From: JBCCQH01 sp039024435
Lineage (GTDB): Bacteria; Bacteroidota; Bacteroidia; J057; JADKCL01
Direction of reading: 5' to 3'
Length of the DNA: 39,547 nucleotides
Assembly (NCBI GenBank): GCA_039024435.1
Contig: JBCCQH010000069.1
Location: forward strand, 1-39,547
Made by a program: the position numbers and the translations under genes. Each line of letters opens with the position of its first letter. Within the stretch, counting starts at the first letter, position 1. The notes below the pieces were generated by a model. The model saw only the letters and a list, made by a program, of their open reading frames with translations. It was not told where the DNA came from and did no database searches. This document shows positions 1 through 8,001 of this stretch, piece after piece.

Positions 1-246
1 AGCGGCAAGAATTGTTCCAACGCTTTGTCTGAGGATGACCACTTTGTCTTCTCAAGGACTGCCCGTAAACAACGAATTTTTGGCCTGAAATTCAATGATC
101 ATTGGCTGAATGATCGGCCCGGGTCCAGGTTGGCGAAATACGCTGTACGTCCGCGAAGAGAGTTTCGCGGTTGCGGCAGGTAGGATTCTATACAAAAAAA
201 CAACCCCGGACCCCCATCCTCCCAATCCGCCCATCCCCCCAAAAGA

Positions 247-275
247 GAAAGACCCCGCACCGGGCAGGGTCTTTC
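247..275 (-). terminator. Intrinsic terminator after the flavoenzyme pair
   Basis: A perfect 9-bp inverted repeat (GAAAGACCC at 247-255, GGGTCTTTC at 267-275) encloses an 11-nt loop. It lies about 20 nt beyond the stop codon of the minus-strand oxidoreductase. Read on the minus strand, the stem is followed by TCTTTT, a short T-rich tract. Position and shape fit a Rho-independent terminator for the two-gene unit 3340-296. The rest of 1-295 shows no convincing gene. Confidence 0.7.
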
Positions 276-295
276 CATCGTGAATTCAACATCCG

Positions 296-1495
296 TCACC
301 ACTTGATCTTGAAGTGCTTCCGGGCAACCCGGTAGTCGTCAAAGACAAAGAAAGGATCCTCGCGATCAAACATCTGCAACATCATTTCCCCGATCAGGGG
401 GATGAACTTCGCCGCCCAGCCTACGGTGTAGACGACAATGTTCTGGTAGCCTTTGATGTTGTCGGCCACGTAGTCCAGCAGGATCTCCTTGGAGTTTTCA
501 CTCAGGGCGATCAGGCAGGTCGAGGTAAACTGCGGATTGGCGTCCAGGCCTTCCATGTGGTTGGCCACCCATTGATTGTTCAGCGCCAAGCTCTTCGGAC
601 TGGGCGAGCCCGAGCGCTGCGCCGGGTCGCTGATGATGCGGTCCGGGATGTCTGGGGCGACCCGAATGTACCCGGGGTGGGACCAGTCGACTTCGGGGAA
701 CCCGTAAAAAAGACTGGTTTCTTGCGGTTCCTGGAAGACAAACCACGTCGGGAAGTTCACCTCGGGATGTTCCTTCCGGTAGTAGGCCGAGCTCATCTCC
801 CAGATGTACATCTGGATGGTAAGCTGCAGGGGGGCCAGCACCTCATTGACAAAGGGGCCGGGGGTGATCGCCAGCTTAGCGCACTGGTAAAGGTGGTTTC
901 CCGTGGCATTGCTCGCCATGACCGCCACCCCGTCCTCGGCGGGAACAATATTGGTTACCTGCTCGTAGGCGTGGAAATCGACCAACCCCGATTCCAGGGC
1001 CACATTGTACATCGCTTCCTGCGTGGCTTTGAGGTTGATGATCCCCCCATCGGCCTGGAAAAAGCCCGAATAATCCGCGGGAATATTCTTGAAGTGGTAC
1101 TGGTCTTCAATTTCCTGGGAAGTGAGCTTGGTGTAGGGAATGCCCAATTCATCCATGGTTGTTTCGGCGGCTGCGATCCCGCCTTCTTGCGAACTTAGGG
1201 CCGGATCGCCAAACCACAGACTTCCCACTTGCCCGATCAGGGTTTCCTGGGTGTGGAGTTGCAACTCCGCCCAATAGGACTGAGCCGACAAGGCCAGTTT
1301 CGACATGTATTTCTGGGCGTACTGCAAGCGGAACTGCCGGGACATCCCGGCCGAGCTACCGGCATTGTTGAGAAAGCCAAAACGCTCAATCACCAAGGTG
1401 CGCAGGCCCTTTTTACTGGCGTGATAGGCTGTGGAGAGCCCCATGGGTCCCCCACCGATCACAATCAAATCGTAGTTGTTGTTGTGCTGATTCAT
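296..1495 (-). CDS. FAD-dependent oxidoreductase, monomeric sarcosine oxidase / N-methyl-amino-acid oxidase type
   Basis: A 399-aa flavoprotein of the DAO superfamily, closest in layout to monomeric sarcosine oxidase and N-methyltryptophan oxidase, which oxidise secondary or primary amines of amino acids with O2 and release H2O2. The N-terminal dinucleotide-binding loop GGGPMGLSTAYHA starts near residue 14. The C-terminal segment TVGWAAKFIPLIGE matches the family's flavin-contacting GFKF..GE block. The cysteine in TCLIALSENSKE sits where sarcosine oxidase attaches FAD covalently. No signal peptide is seen, so it is probably cytoplasmic. It starts 12 nt after the stop of the larger amine oxidase, so the two are co-transcribed, and a terminator follows it. 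The substrate cannot be read from the sequence. Family assignment is firm; any link to the peptide cluster at 13.7-39 kb is speculation. Confidence 0.85.
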   Translation of the reverse strand: MNQHNNNYDLIVIGGGPMGLSTAYHASKKGLRTLVIERFGFLNNAGSSAGMSRQFRLQYAQKYMSKLALSAQSYWAELQLHTQETLIGQVGSLWFGDPALSSQEGGIAAAETTMDELGIPYTKLTSQEIEDQYHFKNIPADYSGFFQADGGIINLKATQEAMYNVALESGLVDFHAYEQVTNIVPAEDGVAVMASNATGNHLYQCAKLAITPGPFVNEVLAPLQLTIQMYIWEMSSAYYRKEHPEVNFPTWFVFQEPQETSLFYGFPEVDWSHPGYIRVAPDIPDRIISDPAQRSGSPSPKSLALNNQWVANHMEGLDANPQFTSTCLIALSENSKEILLDYVADNIKGYQNIVVYTVGWAAKFIPLIGEMMLQMFDREDPFFVFDDYRVARKHFKIKW

Positions 1496-1507
1496 ATCGA
1501 TTGCTGT

Positions 1508-3340
1508 TTAACCGCAGATGAAAGGATATTGATCGTTGATGGGGTTTGCATTGACCTCGGGGGTAGCGACGCCCAGGAAATCTTCCAGGACGGATTCGGC
1601 GGTGCAGAAGGCACCCTCTACCCAAGCCTGGTCATTGGAATAGGCCGAGCCTACGATGAACAAGTTGGCATTGGTGGCGTCATCGTTGAGCAGCAAAGTC
1701 GGTTTGCGGATGCGCTGCATGACATCCCCGATGTCGTAATGCGCGGCCCAGGCGTGGTAACCGGCCCGGAATGGCTTTTGTGACCAATCCATGAAGACCG
1801 TTTGTAAAGGATGCGGTACTTTATCGATGCTGGAACCAGGGCCCCAGTGCACCTCGGCCAACTGTTCCCGGAGCATGCGGACCATTTCCGGTGTGGCCTC
1901 TTGCGGACCTACCAATGGCTGGGTCAGCCAACTCAGCGGCTCGGTGCGCAGTTTGTGTACACTCACCTCCATTTCCTGCCAGAAACGCACAAAACGCTCA
2001 TCGTCGTAGCTGGCCAGAATGCCGTAGACCTTGGTTTGGGGATCGTCGGCTGCCGGCAATCCTGCCCCCGGGTGGTTGTCGCCAAAATAGTAGATCTGGC
2101 GAATGGGCAGGTCGGTAATTGTGGGACCGAAAACATTGGGGATCGCATTCCCCTCCTGATCGATACCGTTCAGTTTGGGCATGTAGCGGATATCATTGTC
2201 CTCCCCCTCGCCCTTCCACCACTGATTTTTGAAGAACATGGCCACCTTGTACGAAGGCTGAAGCAGGACCGATTCCCGGTACAGGGCAACTTGTTTTTGG
2301 TTGAGCACGTCGATGATCGGCCCTTCTTGGTAGCGGGAGCCTTCCGCCACGATCTCCAGCGAACCCGGAGGCATGGCCAGCCAGGCAAAATCGGTAGTTC
2401 TCACCGGCCCGAATTGCCGGAACTTTTCCCCAAACCGTCCGAGGGTAAAAGTAATGGCATTGTTGTTGTTCTTGTCCAGGTAAATGGAACGCAGACGGGT
2501 GTGCGGATGGTAATGGAAGGCAATTTCCTGGCTCGCACACGCTTCCTGAATGGCCGTGAATAGGGCCGCGAACAACGACGAATACCCATCCTTGAGCGTT
2601 TTGAAGCTTCCCCCCGGCGCAAACTCCCCGTTGTAGACCAAAGCATCGGCCGCATTCCAGTTGATCACATTCGAATTGTAACCCCCACCGGCAGCGGCAT
2701 ATTCATAGCCTTCGGTGCCCAACTGATCGATGAGCAGGTTCCAGTAACCGATGTTCTTCAATGGATCTCCGGTCCGGTAGACCGATGACTTCAGCGATTC
2801 CGGAATCGTCCCATTCTGATAAAAATTGCACTGTTGCGCGCGGGTTTTGATTTGCTGGTTGCCCGTGGCATCGGTGGAGACCTCCGCGATGGCATCATCG
2901 GGAGGATTGGTCGCGTTGAAGCGGTTCGCGTTGTAAGGAGCCGGGGCAAAAGAGGAAATCTGACTGCTGTAGAAATTCTTTTGCCGCAGGTAAAACAGCG
3001 GGTCGGAAGTGGTATTGAATGGCTCCGACTCACCGGTAAGTCCCAACTGGTCGATGGTCCAGGTCACCAGGCGGTGGCCATCCCCATCGGGCTGGCCATC
3101 CCACTCAATGTAGCGCATGCCGCCGACTTCAATGTAACTGTTTTCCGGATTGCCCCGGTAGTGGTAGGTGCAAATCCGGCCCGCCGGTTCGCGGGTGCCT
3201 CGGTCGTCACTGGTGAAAGCGTACTTTCCCCAGTCGTAGAGGTTCAGGGTATCCTCAGAAGTGAGTTTCCCCGATGAAACGAGGCGCCAGGCGGTGTACA
3301 GTCCACCCGGACCGGCGCCAAAAATAGAATACTTTGCCAT
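1508..3340 (-). CDS. Flavin-containing amine oxidase, L-amino-acid oxidase-like
   Basis: A 610-aa protein with an N-terminal Rossmann motif (FGAGPGGLYTAWRL, residues 5-18) and a C-terminal FAD-contacting segment (YSNDQAWVEGAFCTAESVL) typical of the flavin amine oxidase family, which includes L-amino-acid oxidases and tryptophan 2-monooxygenase. The block EVGGMRY near residue 80 matches the conserved flavin-binding GG-MR motif. The expected activity is oxidative deamination of an L-amino acid to a 2-oxo acid, ammonia and H2O2. The ATG at 3340 is chosen because it directly precedes the Rossmann strand; the in-frame extension to 3388 adds an unconserved stretch. It is the first gene of the pair with the sarcosine-oxidase-like gene. 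No secretion signal is seen. The substrate is unknown. Confidence 0.82.
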   Translation of the reverse strand: MAKYSIFGAGPGGLYTAWRLVSSGKLTSEDTLNLYDWGKYAFTSDDRGTREPAGRICTYHYRGNPENSYIEVGGMRYIEWDGQPDGDGHRLVTWTIDQLGLTGESEPFNTTSDPLFYLRQKNFYSSQISSFAPAPYNANRFNATNPPDDAIAEVSTDATGNQQIKTRAQQCNFYQNGTIPESLKSSVYRTGDPLKNIGYWNLLIDQLGTEGYEYAAAGGGYNSNVINWNAADALVYNGEFAPGGSFKTLKDGYSSLFAALFTAIQEACASQEIAFHYHPHTRLRSIYLDKNNNNAITFTLGRFGEKFRQFGPVRTTDFAWLAMPPGSLEIVAEGSRYQEGPIIDVLNQKQVALYRESVLLQPSYKVAMFFKNQWWKGEGEDNDIRYMPKLNGIDQEGNAIPNVFGPTITDLPIRQIYYFGDNHPGAGLPAADDPQTKVYGILASYDDERFVRFWQEMEVSVHKLRTEPLSWLTQPLVGPQEATPEMVRMLREQLAEVHWGPGSSIDKVPHPLQTVFMDWSQKPFRAGYHAWAAHYDIGDVMQRIRKPTLLLNDDATNANLFIVGSAYSNDQAWVEGAFCTAESVLEDFLGVATPEVNANPINDQYPFICG

Positions 3341-3363
3341 AATAAAAACCCTTAAAATTAAAC

Positions 3364-3382
3364 CAGATACGGGGTGTATCTG
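3364..3382. promoter_or_regulatory. Palindrome upstream of the amine oxidase gene
   Basis: CAGATAC-GGGGT-GTATCTG is a perfect 7-bp inverted repeat with a 5-nt spacer, 24-42 nt upstream of the start codon at 3340. It could be a repressor site or a 5' leader hairpin. A TTATTTTG sequence just upstream on the minus strand resembles an incomplete Bacteroidota -7 box. The function is inference only. Confidence 0.35.
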
Positions 3383-3410
3383 ACACAAAATAAGGAATTC
3401 ATACGTTGGG

Positions 3411-3452
3411 AAAAAGATGCCACCACAAAATCGCCAGATTAAATTTCAACCG
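3411..3452. repeat. Partial copy of the MITE-like element end
   Basis: AAAAAGATGCCA...CAAAATCGC...ATTAAATTT repeats with few mismatches at 4434-4475, inside the right end of the element at 4319-4479. Only this end is recognisable here and no matching left end or target duplication was found, so it looks like a decayed remnant. It lies about 70-110 nt upstream of the amine oxidase start, where promoters are expected. Confidence 0.5.
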
Positions 3453-3898
3453 CTGCTTGTAGTATCATAAATGGGGATGCGGCTGACTCACCGGGCATCC
3501 CGAAAGATCCGAGAACCCTTGATCGCGGAGTACAACCCCAATGGGATAATGCGCCCCGGTAATTTTTTTGCATCCTCAAGCCATTGAGCCTCCAGGCCGT
3601 ATTGCTGGTGGGATTTGGGGCCGTACCAACTGGGCCTTCAAGCTTTAATATGATCAATCCCGGATATTTGACCCCCCCCAATTGTCCGGAGTACGGCAAA
3701 AAGGGCCCGTTAACTTTTTTTGGATGCAAGGGTCTGATTATCAATGAATAACTGATCGTCGGGACCAGAAATCCCATTAACTTTCTGCTGAATATGTACA
3801 CAAAACATTGCTCCCGGTTTGTTTTCTTGACCGTTAAATGGAGTTTCCCGAAAATCCAGAATTCAAAAGAGTAGGGACGATGAAATGCACAAGAAGAG

Positions 3899-4138
3899 AT
3901 GTCAACAATTACCGGAAGTGATTACGACCAAGATAGATACCGCACGCCCATTACCGATCCCCCGGGAGATATCCCCGCGGGTGCGATGACCCTGACCCTC
4001 AGGGTGCCCCCCATCGGGCAGCCCAATTTCCGGGTAGATCAAGCAACTGTTGTGATCACTGGTCCCGACGTGAACCGAAGAGATGGAGTCGTAACTCAAG
4101 TGTTTGGTCCATCGCAGTACGGAGTAAATTTAGGGTAG
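3899..4138 (+). CDS. Small hypothetical protein
   Basis: A 79-aa reading frame starting at an ATG directly preceded by the purine run AAGAAGAG. The product is acidic and rich in Asp, Pro and Thr, with a valine-rich middle (TLTLRVPP, ATVVITGPD) that would suit a small beta-strand protein. It has no cysteine, membrane segment or signal peptide. I recognise no family. It stands alone between remnants of mobile DNA on the same strand as the downstream plus-strand genes. Composition is more protein-like than the other frames nearby, but there is no independent support, so a spurious frame remains possible. Confidence 0.4.
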   Translation: MSTITGSDYDQDRYRTPITDPPGDIPAGAMTLTLRVPPIGQPNFRVDQATVVITGPDVNRRDGVVTQVFGPSQYGVNLG

Positions 4139-4209
4139 GAAACGTGATCGGATCAAACCAATTTATTCCGTTTAAGCGCACAAATCTCGATTCTGTGTGA
4201 CCCAATTAG

Positions 4210-4295
4210 ATTGCGGGCTCGAATAAAATTCTCCGCATCGACCGATTGGGTGTTTTGATGGTTTCTTCATCAATGCCCAATCGGTCGCCCGCAAT
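4210..4295. repeat. Nested long inverted repeat
   Basis: Outer arms ATTGCGGGC (4210-4218) and GCCCGCAAT (4287-4295) are perfectly complementary. Inner arms CGACCGATTGGG (4239-4250) and CCCAATCGGTCG (4276-4287) form a perfect 12-bp stem that can extend through TTTGATG/CATCAA near the loop. A single RNA or cruciform structure of about 86 nt is possible. No T-tract follows on either strand, so a simple terminator is not the best reading; remnant mobile DNA is likely. Confidence 0.6.
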
Positions 4296-4318
4296 TTCGG
4301 AATACCCCGATTTCCTAA

Positions 4319-4479
4319 GAGGCATTTTAAATTTGTTGGTGAAATTTGCTCGTGCAGATTTTTTTGTCCATCGAAGCTCATTTTGGAGTCCATAGCCAAA
4401 GCTATGGGCGAGAAAATAGCGGAAGAAGGGCGGAAAAAGATGCCATAGCAAAATCGCAGAATTAAATTTAAACAGCCTC
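4319..4479. mobile_element. MITE-like element with IS5-type ends
   Basis: The left end reads GAGGCATTTTAAATTTG and the right end, reverse-complemented, GAGGCTGTTTAAATTTAA, giving imperfect terminal inverted repeats of about 32 bp. The 161-bp unit is flanked on both sides by TAA (4316-4318 and 4480-4482), matching the TNA target duplication of the IS1031 group of the IS5 family. It has no coding capacity. A non-autonomous element mobilised by a related transposase elsewhere is the simplest reading. Partial relatives occur at 3411-3452 and about 13495-13548. Confidence 0.6.
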
Positions 4480-4988
4480 TAAGATTCTCCTGAAATCCTG
4501 CGGCAGGGGTCAATTCCGCCATGACCGAACAATTTCTCAGGTGTGTTCTCCGTTTCCTCGTTGAGTACAGTCCAGCGGTAAAGTTCCGCTTGGTGTGGGG
4601 ATTGTACTTGTTTACTTCGCGAGTGACTTTGTGGTGTTTCAATTGTCCGGCGAGAGAGGAACTGGTTTTTCCTCCGAACTTTCTCACCGTCCTGCTTGGG
4701 ATCATTTTTCGTCCCTGCCGTAGGTTGGGAAGGCCAAAGTAAGCCGGGACGGGCGGAAAAGCCTCGGCTCCCCAACTTCAGAAATCTCGCATTGGAATGG
4801 ATGCTAAGGAGAGCTGCGGAGCAAAATGGCGGGTGCTGGAAAGGACAGTCTCCGACTGGTACACTGCGGTGCCCCCTTGATTGATGCTGTAAGATTTTAT
4901 CCACTGGTTGTTGTCGGTGCTCCTGAGGTCGTTTTGCCCCCGCTTGACGTCAGAAAGCCCCTGGACCATTGGGAGTGATACTATTTTA

Positions 4989-6422
4989 TTGTCAGCGGAT
5001 CGTGACATTATACGCTTGGTTGCTTCCCTGACCACGGCGGAGAAGCGTTACTTCAAGCGCCAGTTTACCTCGGGTAGCACCAATTATGTCCGGCTGTTTG
5101 AGAACATTTTGCAGAAAGGGCAAAATCTCGATCAACAGACGGAAGGGGCGACGCAATACTTTTTGTATCGGAAATTGCTGAGAAGTCTGCGTCTTCAGTA
5201 CGAGGGGAAAAGTGTGCTCTCGCGGATCACCTGCCGGCTGTGCGAGGCGGAGATTTTATATGCGAAGCGATTGTACCCGGCAGCAGCTTACATCTTACAA
5301 CAGGCCCGGAGGTTGGCCCTGGAACATCACCGACTCACCCTGCTTCCTGAGATCATGCACTGGGAAGTCAGGTTACAACCCCATCTTGGGCCACGGCCGG
5401 TGGAGGAAAAATCGGCACCGAACCTAACTGCAATTACCCAGGAAACACGATTGAGCTATGTATTGGGGCAGGTACTGGACCTACAAAGCCGGCAGTACAA
5501 AATGAGCCTTCCGGAACTGAAAGCTGCGGTGGAACCCTGGTTGGGAGAAGTGGAGCACTTGGCGAAAGAAAGCGGACGGCTGGCATCGTATTACCGTTTT
5601 TGTATACTGATTCGTTGCTGTGAGATCAGTGGCGACCTGGAGGGGGCCAGCGCTGCGGCTCGCCGTGGTGCAGCCTGGGCGGGGGCAGCGGAGGGGTTGG
5701 TGGAACACTATCCTGAACTTTACCAAAACCTAGTTGCCGACGACTTGCGCCTGCGACTCGTCTGCCAAAAGTCATTTGCTCCAGAGTCGTCCCTGCGTCC
5801 CTTGCTTACCCTTAGCAACCGACGCGATGCCCCCCAGCCTAAGCCCGATGGCCGCGTAGAACTTTTGTGGCGTGCCTGGGAAGTCGTGTTTGAGCAACCC
5901 TACCCATCCGCAGATGATTTTTCCTCTATAGCTCCGGATAGAGCGGCTTTGGGGACCGATTGGCAAGAATTTGCCGAACGATTAGAGGTGCTGAGAGAAA
6001 TTTCCCGGGCCAACTTTCTGCTGGCGCAAAAGCGACTGACCGCTATGTTGGACCGCTTGCCGGTCCGCAGCTTGCATCCCCACAGTATACAAGTCCGGCT
6101 ATTGCTGCTGATCTGCTATTACGAGTCCGGAGCCCCCTCGCTGTTTGACTCGATGTACCGCAGTCTGATCCGGAAGCTGAGTCCACGGCGCCAGTTTTGG
6201 CCGTACGAAATGTTGCTCTTGAACTACCTGGCCAAGCTGAACCAAGAAATATACGCCCGCGATGCGGTTCAGGTCAGCCGAAAATTTCGAAAGAAATTTG
6301 CGATGCTGGAACAAGCGGCGGGAACGCGGCCGAAAGGGCTGCTATTGATTGCTCAGGAAAGATGGCGGGACCGAAAACTGAAACCCGGCCACGAAATTTC
6401 GCAAAGCTTGAACTGGTCTTGA
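4989..6422 (+). CDS. Hypothetical protein of the Bacteroidota AEKRYFKR-type helical family
   Basis: A largely alpha-helical protein of about 477 aa. Its N-terminal signature, LVASLTTAEKRYFKRQF followed by NYVRLFENIL, belongs to a hypothetical family common in Bacteroidota, especially Saprospiria, recognised from general knowledge and not assigned a function. The rest is repetitive helices with many Leu, Arg and Ala and could form a TPR-like solenoid. It has no signal peptide or membrane segment. No ATG precedes the conserved start. I place the start at TTG 4989, just before SADRDIIRLVASL; TTG 4908 or GTG 4917 would add an unconserved N-terminus. It stands alone: 216 nt separate it from the next operon on the same strand. 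Confidence 0.7.
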   Translation: MSADRDIIRLVASLTTAEKRYFKRQFTSGSTNYVRLFENILQKGQNLDQQTEGATQYFLYRKLLRSLRLQYEGKSVLSRITCRLCEAEILYAKRLYPAAAYILQQARRLALEHHRLTLLPEIMHWEVRLQPHLGPRPVEEKSAPNLTAITQETRLSYVLGQVLDLQSRQYKMSLPELKAAVEPWLGEVEHLAKESGRLASYYRFCILIRCCEISGDLEGASAAARRGAAWAGAAEGLVEHYPELYQNLVADDLRLRLVCQKSFAPESSLRPLLTLSNRRDAPQPKPDGRVELLWRAWEVVFEQPYPSADDFSSIAPDRAALGTDWQEFAERLEVLREISRANFLLAQKRLTAMLDRLPVRSLHPHSIQVRLLLLICYYESGAPSLFDSMYRSLIRKLSPRRQFWPYEMLLLNYLAKLNQEIYARDAVQVSRKFRKKFAMLEQAAGTRPKGLLLIAQERWRDRKLKPGHEISQSLNWS

Positions 6423-6638
6423 ACAGTAGGGCTTCAAGTGGTGAGTTTAAGGAGCTGTAAATCAGCCGAATGAATTGTTTGGGGCATCTGCCGAAACCGT
6501 CTGAGGCGTTAAATGATCCGTGATGATTGGTTATGGATGCCCGGCGTACCAGTCTAGCTTTACGTCAGGTTTATGGGACTTCACCTAGGTAAGAAACGAA
6601 GTCCCGGTCTCACTCATTTAATCCAATATTTTTTTGTT

Positions 6639-7271
6639 ATGGCAACGAATAACACAACGGTCCACCTCCGACTGGTCAACGAATCCAACGACCGCAACAA
6701 CACTGAGTACGTCATTTTTCAGAAGAGCGTGGCTACGTCTTTTGACAGCTTGGCCGTCGCTTGGCGCGTGGTCCGATTTTTGGGCACCAGCAATTACCAT
6801 CCCTTTACTTACAGTTACGATCTGGAAGTAGGGGCAAGTGACAGCTTTGGCAATCATACGCCCTCCATGGATGCCGCGGCGGGCCAGCGGTATTCCATGG
6901 TATTGACCGACTCGGGGAATGAACTGCAGATGGGCGGGTCGGCCGCATCCCCCAAGGACGTAGAAGTTTTCAATGGTCTGCCTTCCGGCGCGATCAATGC
7001 CAATTGCTACCGGGATGGTAGACTGCTGTCCACAAAAACCTCCATCGCCCCGGCCCAAAAAGCGGTTTTCCAATTCAAGCCTACGATCTTTATCGGAGCC
7101 GCTTCCCAGATTGTGGAAGGGGAGGTGCTCAATTCTGCGATTCTGACCGACATCAATACGCAGATTTCCTTGATTGGGATCGCCAGTGCCGACATTGTCA
7201 TCACTGGGGGAGGTCCCGGAGTTGGGTCCCAGGCATTTAACTTCCGCCTGGAAAATGTGAAATTCTTCTGA
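6639..7271 (+). CDS. Hypothetical beta-rich protein, paralogue 1 of the tail-collar operon
   Basis: A 210-aa protein clearly homologous to the next gene. Both begin with a HL.L.NE strand, share AW+V...LG, a D.(W/F)GN turn, a GQRY/GTRY strand and a C-terminal GGGPG.G motif followed by a last beta strand. Strand-rich, Gly/Ser/Asn-rich composition suggests a compact beta sandwich. No signal peptide is seen. The ATG at 6639 is preferred because homology to the paralogue starts there; the upstream in-frame extension to 6573 is unconserved. It leads an operon with a large unknown protein and a tail-collar protein, so a structural role in an assembly is possible. The family is unrecognised and the function unknown. 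Confidence 0.72.
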   Translation: MATNNTTVHLRLVNESNDRNNTEYVIFQKSVATSFDSLAVAWRVVRFLGTSNYHPFTYSYDLEVGASDSFGNHTPSMDAAAGQRYSMVLTDSGNELQMGGSAASPKDVEVFNGLPSGAINANCYRDGRLLSTKTSIAPAQKAVFQFKPTIFIGAASQIVEGEVLNSAILTDINTQISLIGIASADIVITGGGPGVGSQAFNFRLENVKFF

Positions 7272-7286
7272 TCCGCACTTCCAGTT

Positions 7287-7329
7287 TGCGGTCCGGGAAG
7301 CCATTGGGAACCCGGACCGCACTTTTCTT
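7287..7329 (+). terminator. Terminator or attenuator between the two paralogues
   Basis: TGCGGTCCGGG (7287-7297) and CCCGGACCGCA (7311-7321) form a perfect 11-bp stem with a 13-nt loop, followed by CTTTTCTTG. It lies in the 87-nt gap after paralogue 1 and before the tightly packed genes from 7359 on. It should end most transcripts of the first gene, giving more of paralogue 1 than of downstream products, or act as an attenuator. Confidence 0.75.
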
Positions 7330-7358
7330 GTCCGCCTATTGCCGTAGATGATCTGATT

Positions 7359-7997
7359 ATGTCTGCAACCCACCTGCAACTCATCAACGAGACGTCGGAA
7401 CGATTTGGTCCCAACGTGGTCGTTTTCTTCCCTCCCAATTCGGACAATGGCGCCGAACCCATCTATGCCTGGAAGGTGATCCAACGGCTCGGGGTCTATC
7501 TGCGCCATCCGATCCGGATCGACCAGGGCTTTACCTTGCAACTGGTCGATCCCTGGGGAAATTATCTGCCGCCCCGCACGCTGCGGCAGGGGACACGGTA
7601 CCGAATCGTACGCCAGGAAGCCGACCTAAGTGTTCAGGAGGAAGCACTGCTTGGTTTAGGGGGAATTCAGGTGCTGAATGACCTAAAGGAAGGAAGCATT
7701 GGGATCAAGATTCAAAACGACGAAAAAACGGCTTTTGGTCGGCCCTCCCTGGGGCCTGGGCAACTGGCCAGTTTCCAGCTCTCCTCTACCATCCAGTTTG
7801 CTTGGAGTGTAGCGGATCTCAAGCCCGGGAGCGTGCTCAATCCTCTGACTTTGCATTCCTTCTCGCAGGTCATTTCGCTTTCGTCACTCTCATCGGCAAA
7901 CGTACTGATGCAAGGTGGGGGGCCGGGCCCCGGGGCCCAGCGGATCCGCTACCCGTTGACCCAGATTAAACTCAGGAATCCAGCAACAACTGAATAA
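7359..7997 (+). CDS. Hypothetical beta-rich protein, paralogue 2 of the tail-collar operon
   Basis: A 212-aa paralogue of the preceding protein. The shared order is HLQLINE, AWKVIQRLG, DPWGNY, GTRYRIVR, then a C-terminal GGGPGPGAQ motif and a final strand. The duplication looks old because identity is concentrated in these blocks. No catalytic motif, signal peptide or membrane helix is visible. It is separated from paralogue 1 by a strong hairpin but only 4 nt precede the next gene, so it belongs to the transcription unit 7359-13439. A structural or surface role fits the context; this is inference. Confidence 0.72.
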   Translation: MSATHLQLINETSERFGPNVVVFFPPNSDNGAEPIYAWKVIQRLGVYLRHPIRIDQGFTLQLVDPWGNYLPPRTLRQGTRYRIVRQEADLSVQEEALLGLGGIQVLNDLKEGSIGIKIQNDEKTAFGRPSLGPGQLASFQLSSTIQFAWSVADLKPGSVLNPLTLHSFSQVISLSSLSSANVLMQGGGPGPGAQRIRYPLTQIKLRNPATTE

Positions 7998-8001
7998 GAC
8001 A

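Larger units (their letters stand above)
3341..3898. other. Intergenic region with a partial IS-end-like repeat
   Basis: No supported gene lies in this 558-bp stretch. It holds the 5' leader palindrome of the amine oxidase gene and, at 3411-3452, a sequence matching the right end of the MITE-like element at 4319-4479 at about 33 of 41 positions. Reading frames here have no recognisable domain and odd composition, so none is called. Confidence 0.5.
4139..4988. other. Non-coding region with inverted repeats and a MITE-like element
   Basis: An 850-bp stretch without a supported gene. It contains the nested inverted repeat at 4210-4295 and the element at 4319-4479. From about 4481 to 4900 there are minus-strand frames with basic, low-information translations that could be decayed mobile-element sequence, but nothing recognisable. 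The start of the following plus-strand gene is probably near its right edge. Confidence 0.45.

Noticed and set aside
314..1198. Long plus-strand reading frame opposite the sarcosine-oxidase-like gene
   Set aside because: It is the antisense shadow of a gene with clear FAD motifs; its translation has no recognisable domain.
3439..3801. Minus-strand 120-aa reading frame in the intergenic region
   Set aside because: No domain and odd composition; lies in a region that holds only remnant repeat sequence.
4172..4904. Two overlapping minus-strand reading frames (177 and 141 aa)
   Set aside because: They run through the inverted repeat and the MITE-like element, have no recognisable family, and have basic, low-information composition.
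6540..6638. Promoter of the plus-strand operon at TAGCTTTA (about 6554)
   Set aside because: The -7 match is imperfect and the nearest TTG is about 25 nt upstream, outside the usual spacing.
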